A stretch of 11,325 nucleotides of DNA from Paracoccaceae bacterium (GTDB lineage Bacteria; Pseudomonadota; Alphaproteobacteria; Rhodobacterales; Rhodobacteraceae): the NCBI GenBank assembly GCA_007119835.1, contig SKOX01000303.1, positions 1 through 11,325 of the forward strand. Reading direction: 5' to 3'. This document shows, piece by piece, positions 6,492-11,325 of the stretch. The position numbers and the translations under genes are program-made. Under the pieces are notes generated by a model. It ran no database searches. It was not told where the DNA came from and worked only from the letters and a program-made list of their open reading frames with translations. Positions within the stretch are counted from its first letter, which is position 1. Each line of letters opens with the position of its first letter.

Positions 6492-8465
6492 ATGACAGGC
6501 AAGACTGTCCGTTTCCCTGCATTTATTCTTACCCTTGCCCTTGCGGCGGCGCCGATGGCGACGCCCGGGCCAGCCATGGCGCAGACGGCCGAGCAGGGCA
6601 GGCTGCTCGCCCAGGCGCTGTCGGAGGCGCGGTCCGGCAACTGGACGAACGCCGCCGCCTACGCCGGGCGCACGAACAGCGCCGTGGCGAGCGACATCGT
6701 CCTCTGGACGCGGCTGCGCGACGGCGTGGGCAACTGGCAGGAGTACCAGGGTTTCCTCCAGCGCAACCCGAGCTGGCCGAGCGCCGCGGTCCTGCGCCGC
6801 CACGGCGAGCGGATGATCCCGCAGGGCGCGGACGCGAACGGCGTCATCGCCTTCTTCGGCGGCGAGGCGCCGCGCACCGGGACGGGCGCCCTGCGCCTCG
6901 CCGAGGCGCTGTCAGCGCGCGGTCCGGGCAGCGAGGCGCAGGCGATGCTCGTGCGCGCCTGGCCGGACCTGTCGCTTTCGCAGGACGAGCAGGCGACTCT
7001 CGTCGCGCGCTACGGCGGCGCGCTCGGCGCCCACCATGTCGCGCGGCTCGACAACCTCCTGTGGAACGAACGGCTGGCCGAGGCCGAGAGGATGCTCGGC
7101 CTCGTCGACGGCGGCTGGCAGGCGCTCGCCCGCGCGCGGATCGGGCTCAGGCGCGACGTCGGCAACACGACCCAGCTGATCAACGCGGTGCCCCAGCGGC
7201 TGCAGGGCGATCCCGGCATGGCCTTCGAGCGCTTCCAGTGGCGGGTGCGCAAGGGCCGCTGGGACGACGCCGAACAGTGGCTGGTGCAGTATTCGCAGTC
7301 GGCGGCCGCGCTCGGCCGGCCCGACAAGTGGATGGAGCGGCGGCCGCAGCTCGTGCGCCAGGCGCTCCGGCGCGGCGACGTCAACGGCGCGTATCGGCTG
7401 GCGGCGCAGAACTTCGGCTCTGAAGGCGCCGACTACGCGGAGAGCGAGTGGCTCGCCGGCTTCATCGCGCTGACGCGGATGAACGACCCTCGGCGGGCCG
7501 CGGCGCATTTCCAGCGCTTCGAGCGGGCGGTGTTCACGCCGATCAGCCTCGGGCGGGCGGGATACTGGCTCGGCGTCGCCCACGAGCGCGCCGGCGACCG
7601 CAATGCCGCACAGCAGGCCTTCGCCCGGGCGGGACGGCACCAGACGAGCTTCTACGGCCAGCTCGCGGCGGAGCGGGCGCGGATGCGCGCGGATCCGGGA
7701 CTCGCGGGCAACGCGACGCCCAACTGGCGCAACGCGGGCTTCATGCGGTCGTCGGTGGTGCAGGCCGCCTACTTTCTGCATCTCGCGGGCGACGAGGGGC
7801 GCGCGACGCAGTTCCTCCGCCACGCCGCCGAGAGCATGGGCGCGAGCGACCGGGCGGCGCTGGCGCAGATGGCGATCGACCTCGGGCGTCCCAATGTCGG
7901 CGTGCGGCTCGCCAAGGATGCGGCGGCGGCGGGCATCATCATCCCCAGCCAGTACTATCCGGTGCATTCCATGGCGCAGCATCGCTGGGCGGTGCCGACC
8001 GAGTTCGCGCTGGCGATCGCGCGGCAGGAGTCCGAGTTCAATCCGCGGGCCGTGAGCCACGCCGGGGCGCGCGGGATCATGCAGCTGATGCCGGCGACGG
8101 CGCAGTCGGTCTCCCGCGGGCTAGGGCTCGCCTACGACGCGGACAAGCTCTTGACCGATCCGCTCTACAACACCCGGCTGGGGACGACCTACCTCGCGCA
8201 GATGCTGAACGACTTCGGCGGGTCCTACATCCTGGCGGCCGCGGCCTACAACGCCGGGCCCGGGCGGGTGCGCCAGTGGATCCGGGACTTCGGCGATCCC
8301 CGGCGCCCCGATGTCGACGCGGTGGTGTGGATCGAGACGATCCCGTTCAGCGAGACGCGCAACTACGTGATGCGGGTGCTCGAGGCGCTGCACGTCTACC
8401 GTGCGCGGCTGAACGGGCGGACGCCGTCCATCCAGCTCGTGTCCGACATCAACCGGACGAGCTGA
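6492..8465 (+). CDS. slt: Soluble lytic murein transglycosylase, periplasmic
   Basis: A 657-residue Slt70-type enzyme that cleaves the MurNAc-GlcNAc bond of peptidoglycan to give 1,6-anhydro-muropeptides during wall turnover. A signal peptide covers residues 1-30 (cleavage after AMA). Residues 31 to about 495 form the Ala/Arg-rich helical-repeat superhelix typical of Slt70 (for example [33 protein letters not shown]). The C-terminal lysozyme-like domain carries the catalytic Glu513 in ARQESEFNP, then [22 protein letters not shown] with Tyr586, and [14 protein letters not shown], the three SLT-family motifs. The start is supported by GAGGA at 6481-6485, 6 bases before ATG. It is divergent from dapA. 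Length and domain order match the family, so it is probably intact. Confidence 0.95.
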   Translation: MTGKTVRFPAFILTLALAAAPMATPGPAMAQTAEQGRLLAQALSEARSGNWTNAAAYAGRTNSAVASDIVLWTRLRDGVGNWQEYQGFLQRNPSWPSAAVLRRHGERMIPQGADANGVIAFFGGEAPRTGTGALRLAEALSARGPGSEAQAMLVRAWPDLSLSQDEQATLVARYGGALGAHHVARLDNLLWNERLAEAERMLGLVDGGWQALARARIGLRRDVGNTTQLINAVPQRLQGDPGMAFERFQWRVRKGRWDDAEQWLVQYSQSAAALGRPDKWMERRPQLVRQALRRGDVNGAYRLAAQNFGSEGADYAESEWLAGFIALTRMNDPRRAAAHFQRFERAVFTPISLGRAGYWLGVAHERAGDRNAAQQAFARAGRHQTSFYGQLAAERARMRADPGLAGNATPNWRNAGFMRSSVVQAAYFLHLAGDEGRATQFLRHAAESMGASDRAALAQMAIDLGRPNVGVRLAKDAAAAGIIIPSQYYPVHSMAQHRWAVPTEFALAIARQESEFNPRAVSHAGARGIMQLMPATAQSVSRGLGLAYDADKLLTDPLYNTRLGTTYLAQMLNDFGGSYILAAAAYNAGPGRVRQWIRDFGDPRRPDVDAVVWIETIPFSETRNYVMRVLEALHVYRARLNGRTPSIQLVSDINRTS

Positions 8466-8471
8466 CCTCGC

Positions 8472-8505
8472 CGCGCCCTGCCCGCATGCGCGCGGGCGGG
8501 GCGCG
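8472..8505. terminator. Strong GC hairpin between convergent slt and aminotransferase genes
   Basis: A 14-base arm at 8472-8485 pairs with 8492-8505 (one G-T wobble, T8479 with G8498) around a 6-base loop, starting 7 bases after the slt stop. No T-run follows on either strand, so termination may need Rho. A second smaller hairpin, CCCTGC (8510-8515) with GCAGGG (8522-8527), and a 12-base palindrome CGCCCGCGGGCG (8542-8553) fill the rest of the 93-base gap. The position between convergent genes favours a bidirectional terminator region. Confidence 0.55.
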
Positions 8506-8558
8506 CGAACCCTGCCGTTCAGCAGGGCCGCGCCGCTGCGCCGCCCGCGGGCGAACGG

Positions 8559-9944
8559 TCAGACCGTCGCCTTCGCCGGCAGCACCGCCTCCACCGCGTC
8601 CCGGGTCGCGGCGACGATGGTGTCAGCCTCGTCCCGCGTCAGGCAGAAGGGCGGCGCGTAGCCGATGATGTCGCCCTCGGGCATCGCCCGGGCAATCACG
8701 CCGCGGGCCGCCATCTCCGCGACGATCCGCGCGCCCACCTTGTCCGACGCCTCGAAGAACCGCCGCGCGCCGGGATCGGCCATGAGCTCGACCGCCGACA
8801 GGAGCCCTGCCCCGCGCACCTCCGCGACGTGCGGATGCCCGGCCAGCGCCTCGGCGAGCCCGCGCGTCAGGTAGGGCCCGACCTCGCCGGCATTCGCCAC
8901 CAGCCCCAGCCGGTCGATGAGCTCGAGATTGGCGACGCCCGCCGCCGCGCCGACGGGATGCGCCGAGTAGGTCCAGCCGTGCCCGATCGGCCCGAACTCG
9001 TCGGTGCCCCGCATCAGAACCTCGTACATGTCCTTCGACACGATCGAGCCCGAGAGTGGCGCATAGGCGCTGGTCAGCCCCTTGGCGATGGTGATGAGGT
9101 CGGGCTTCAGCCCGTAATGCTCCGAGCCCATCATCGTGCCGAGCCGGCCGAAGCCGGTCACCACCTCGTCGGCGATCAGCAGCACGTCGTGCCTCCTGAG
9201 CACCGCCTGGATCTTCTCCCAGTAGCTGGCCGGCGGCGGTACGATGCCGCCTGTCCCGAGCACCGGCTCGCCGATGAAGGCCGCCACCGTCTCCGGGCCC
9301 TCGGCCTCGATCAGCGCGTCGAGCTGGTCGGCGCACCAGGTCGCGAAGGCCTCCTCGCTCATGCTCGGGTCCGGCCGGCGCAAATAGTAGGGCGCCTCGG
9401 TGTGAACGATGCGGTCGAGCGGCAGGTCGAACTTCGCGTGGAACAGCTTCAGCCCGGTCAGCGATCCGGTGATCAGACCCGAGCCGTGGTAGCCCCGCCA
9501 GCGCGAGATGATCTTCTTCTTCTCCGGCCGGCCGAGGACGTTGTTGTAGTACCAGACGAGCTTGATGTTGGTCTCGTTGGCGTCCGAGCCGCCGAGGCCG
9601 AAATAGACCTTGCCCATGTGCGCCGGCGCCCGCTCGAGCACCATGTGGGCGAGCGTGATCGACGCTTCCGTGCCGTGCCCGACATAGGCGTGGTAGTAGG
9701 CGAGCTGGCGGGCCTGCGCGGCGATGGCCTCGGCGATCTCCTGCCGGCCGTAGCCGACATTGACGCAGTAGAGGCCGGCGAAGGCGTCAAGCAGCCGGTT
9801 GCCGTCCCGGTCGACGATGTGGCAGCCCTCGGCGCCCGTGACGATCCGGTTCGGCGCCTCGCCGCGGGCGAACTGGCCGAGATGGGTCGAGGGATGGAAG
9901 AAGTGCTCCCGGTCCCAGCGGTCGAGGATGTCGTTCGTCAGCAT
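8559..9944 (-). CDS. Class III omega-aminotransferase, probably putrescine-pyruvate aminotransferase (SpuC-like)
   Basis: A 461-residue PLP-dependent fold-type I aminotransferase that would transfer the terminal amino group of putrescine (or GABA or another omega-amine) to pyruvate. Visible family features are [15 protein letters not shown] near the N-terminus, the phosphate-binding GGSDANE region, RWRGYHG, Asp259 in [12 protein letters not shown] (binds the PLP ring nitrogen), the Schiff-base Lys288 in TIAKGLTS, and the WTYSAHPVG block. Similarity to Pseudomonas SpuC is recognisable throughout. An ATG at 9983 is possible, but the ATG at 9944 has AAAGGA 6 bases before it and begins the family-like sequence. 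It lies 102 bases downstream of gabD on the same strand, so an operon is likely. The substrate is inferred; a GABA or beta-alanine-pyruvate aminotransferase cannot be excluded. Confidence 0.88.
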   Translation of the reverse strand: MLTNDILDRWDREHFFHPSTHLGQFARGEAPNRIVTGAEGCHIVDRDGNRLLDAFAGLYCVNVGYGRQEIAEAIAAQARQLAYYHAYVGHGTEASITLAHMVLERAPAHMGKVYFGLGGSDANETNIKLVWYYNNVLGRPEKKKIISRWRGYHGSGLITGSLTGLKLFHAKFDLPLDRIVHTEAPYYLRRPDPSMSEEAFATWCADQLDALIEAEGPETVAAFIGEPVLGTGGIVPPPASYWEKIQAVLRRHDVLLIADEVVTGFGRLGTMMGSEHYGLKPDLITIAKGLTSAYAPLSGSIVSKDMYEVLMRGTDEFGPIGHGWTYSAHPVGAAAGVANLELIDRLGLVANAGEVGPYLTRGLAEALAGHPHVAEVRGAGLLSAVELMADPGARRFFEASDKVGARIVAEMAARGVIARAMPEGDIIGYAPPFCLTRDEADTIVAATRDAVEAVLPAKATV

Positions 9945-9950
9945 CAGGCG

Positions 9951-9956
9951 TCCTTT
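9951..9956 (-). promoter_or_regulatory. Ribosome binding site deciding the aminotransferase start
   Basis: AAAGGA on the minus strand, 6 bases before ATG at 9944. It supports this start over the in-frame ATG 39 bases upstream. Confidence 0.6.
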
Positions 9957-10023
9957 CCCGGCACCGTGGATGCCCGTCCGCACCCCATCGCGCCGATTTC
10001 ATCTTTCAAGTCATATCGTTGCG

Positions 10024-10045
10024 GCGTCTCCGCGCGTGGACACGC
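10024..10045 (-). terminator. Weak hairpin directly after the gabD stop
   Basis: GCGTCTCC (10024-10031) can pair with GGACACGC (10038-10045) with one mismatch and a 6-base loop, immediately downstream of the gabD TGA on the minus strand. No T-run follows. It may be an attenuator or an mRNA-stabilising structure between gabD and the aminotransferase gene. The rest of the 102-base gap shows no convincing promoter. Confidence 0.25.
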
Positions 10046-10046
10046 T

Positions 10047-11325
10047 TCAGCCCCAGTCGCGGCAGACGTACTTGATCTCCGAGAAGGCCTCCAGGCCCTG
10101 CCGCGCCCCTTCGCGCCCGAGCCCGGACTGCTTCATGCCGCCGAACGGGATCGGCGCTCCGGTGATCTTGGTGCGGTTGACCGCCACCATCCCGAACTCG
10201 AGCCCCCGGCTCATCCGGTAGATCCGCCGCGGGTCCTCGGTGTGGAGGTAGGCGACGAGCCCGTACTGGGTGGCATTGGCCCGCTCCACCGCCTCGGCTT
10301 CGGTGTCGAACGGCGCCACCGCCGCCACCGGCCCGAAGGTTTCCTCGTGCATGATCAGCGCCTCGGGGGGAACGTCGACCAGCACCGTCGGCGCATGGAA
10401 GAGCGGCCCGAGATCCGGCCGCGGCCCGCCCGTCAGCCGCCGCGCCCCGCGCGCCTCGGCGTCGGCGATGTGCTCGGCCTGCTTGGCCATCGCCCGGTGG
10501 TTCATCAGCGGCCCGATGTCGGGGTCCTCGGCGCCCGGCCCCACCGTCAGCCGCGCGCTCGCCGCAGCGAAGCGCCGGCAGAATTCGTCATAGACCGGCC
10601 GCTCGACGAAGAACCGGTTGGCGCCGAGGCAGTCCTGGCCGGACGTCGCGTATTTCGCCTTCACCGCCTCCGCCACCACCCGGTCGAGATCGGCGTCGGC
10701 GAAGACCACGAAGGGCGCATGACCGCCGAGTTCCAGCACCAGCCGCTTGATCGTCGGCGCGCTCTGCTCGTAGAGGAGCCGCCCGATCTCCGTCGAGCCG
10801 GTGAAGCTGAGCGCCCGCACCCGAGGGTCCGCGCACCACTCCGACACGATCGGCCCCGGCGCGCCCGTCACCACGTTGAACACGCCCGCCGGGAACCCCG
10901 CCCGCCGCGCGAGCTCCGCAAGCGCCAGCGCCGAGAACGGCGTCTCGCCGGAAGGGTGCACCACCGTCGTGCAGCCGATGGCCAGCGCCGCCGCCGCCTT
11001 CCGCGTGATCATCGCGCAGGGGAAGTTCCACGGCGTCACCAGCGCCGCGACGCCGACCGGCTCGCGCCAGAGCTCCATCTCGGCGTCGGGCAGGTGCGAG
11101 GTCACGCCCTCGATGTTCGGCCGCCGCGCCTCCTCGGCGTAGAACTCCACGAAGGAGGCGGCATAGTCGATCTCGCCCCGGGCCTCGGAGAGCGGCTTGC
11201 CCTGCTCGGCGGTCATGATCCGCGCCAGGTCCTCGCGGGCGTCGGTGATCAGCTCGTGCCAGGCGCGCAGGCAGGCGGCGCGATCCTGCGGCAGGAGAGC
11301 CGCCCACGGCCGGAAGGCGCGCTCG
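10047..11325 (-). CDS. gabD: Succinate-semialdehyde dehydrogenase (NAD(P)+), N-terminus outside window
   Basis: An aldehyde dehydrogenase-family enzyme oxidising succinate semialdehyde to succinate, the last step from GABA into the TCA cycle. The frame stays open to the window end, so the ATG at 11216 is internal. About 425 residues are visible and roughly 55 are missing compared with E. coli GabD (482). Motifs include TAEQGKPLSEARGEI, TPWNFPCAMITRK, the cofactor-site FTGSTEIG, the catalytic Glu in LELGGHAPF, the catalytic Cys in SGQDCLGANR (codon at 10629-10631), EETFGPVA, and the C-terminal PFGGMKQSGLGREG. The second cysteine of the E. coli and human redox pair (CVC) is replaced: the sequence here is Cys-Leu-Gly. 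Glutarate semialdehyde or 4-aminobutyraldehyde are alternative substrates. The neighbouring aminotransferase supports a role in amine or GABA breakdown. Confidence 0.88.
   Translation of the reverse strand, partial: ERAFRPWAALLPQDRAACLRAWHELITDAREDLARIMTAEQGKPLSEARGEIDYAASFVEFYAEEARRPNIEGVTSHLPDAEMELWREPVGVAALVTPWNFPCAMITRKAAAALAIGCTTVVHPSGETPFSALALAELARRAGFPAGVFNVVTGAPGPIVSEWCADPRVRALSFTGSTEIGRLLYEQSAPTIKRLVLELGGHAPFVVFADADLDRVVAEAVKAKYATSGQDCLGANRFFVERPVYDEFCRRFAAASARLTVGPGAEDPDIGPLMNHRAMAKQAEHIADAEARGARRLTGGPRPDLGPLFHAPTVLVDVPPEALIMHEETFGPVAAVAPFDTEAEAVERANATQYGLVAYLHTEDPRRIYRMSRGLEFGMVAVNRTKITGAPIPFGGMKQSGLGREGARQGLEAFSEIKYVCRDWG

Noticed and set aside
6346..6522. 59-residue N-terminal extension of dapA
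   Set aside because: The extension overlaps the start of slt, does not resemble the DapA family and would displace the well-fitting N-terminus beginning at 6345.
6912..8060. 382-residue minus-strand open frame opposite slt
   Set aside because: It is antisense shadow of slt with His/Arg/Pro-rich translation and no family signature.
10000..10020. CTTGAAA on the minus strand upstream of the aminotransferase as a heat-shock (RpoH) promoter
   Set aside because: The required CCCCATNT-like -10 is not on the same strand at the right distance; the similar CCCCAT lies on the opposite strand.

Overview
The window is a GC-rich, densely coded stretch of bacterial chromosome. Codon use, protein sequences and the slt / dapA / smpB neighbourhood point to an alphaproteobacterium, most likely of the Rhodobacterales type. 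That assignment is inferred from sequence resemblance and gene order, since there is no rRNA here. I see no insertion sequence, phage module, CRISPR array, tRNA or rRNA, and no gap over about 160 bases between genes.

Layout. (1) Positions 1-3097, plus strand: a polyamine operon with the C-terminal half of a gamma-glutamylputrescine synthetase (puuA), gamma-glutamylputrescine oxidase (puuB) and a periplasmic putrescine-binding protein (potF). (2) 3091-3798, minus: a HAD-family phosphatase convergent with potF. (3) 3957-4850, plus: two small membrane proteins, a YqjD/ElaB (DUF883) type ribosome-tethering protein and a YqjE-like holin-superfamily protein, behind a good match to an EcfG general-stress promoter. 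(4) 4847-6345, minus: smpB (trans-translation) and dapA (lysine and diaminopimelate synthesis). (5) 6492-8465, plus: a periplasmic soluble lytic transglycosylase (slt). (6) 8559-11325, minus: a class III omega-aminotransferase of the putrescine-pyruvate type and a succinate-semialdehyde dehydrogenase (gabD) whose start lies beyond the right edge.

How the genes work together. The two ends look like parts of one catabolic theme. PotF captures putrescine. PuuA and PuuB take it down the gamma-glutamylated route, while the aminotransferase can deaminate it directly. Both routes lead to GABA, and GabD carries the final oxidation of succinate semialdehyde to succinate. The middle block is unrelated housekeeping (trans-translation, cell-wall precursor synthesis, murein turnover) plus a probable stress-induced membrane pair.

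No unknown system is evident; every substantial ORF belongs to a recognisable family. The points most worth a second look are the EcfG-like promoter before the YqjD/YqjE pair, the mixed PotF/PotD-type ligand pocket in the binding protein, a terminator-like hairpin for potF buried in the 3' end of the opposing HAD gene, and a repeat-plus-palindrome element between dapA and smpB.
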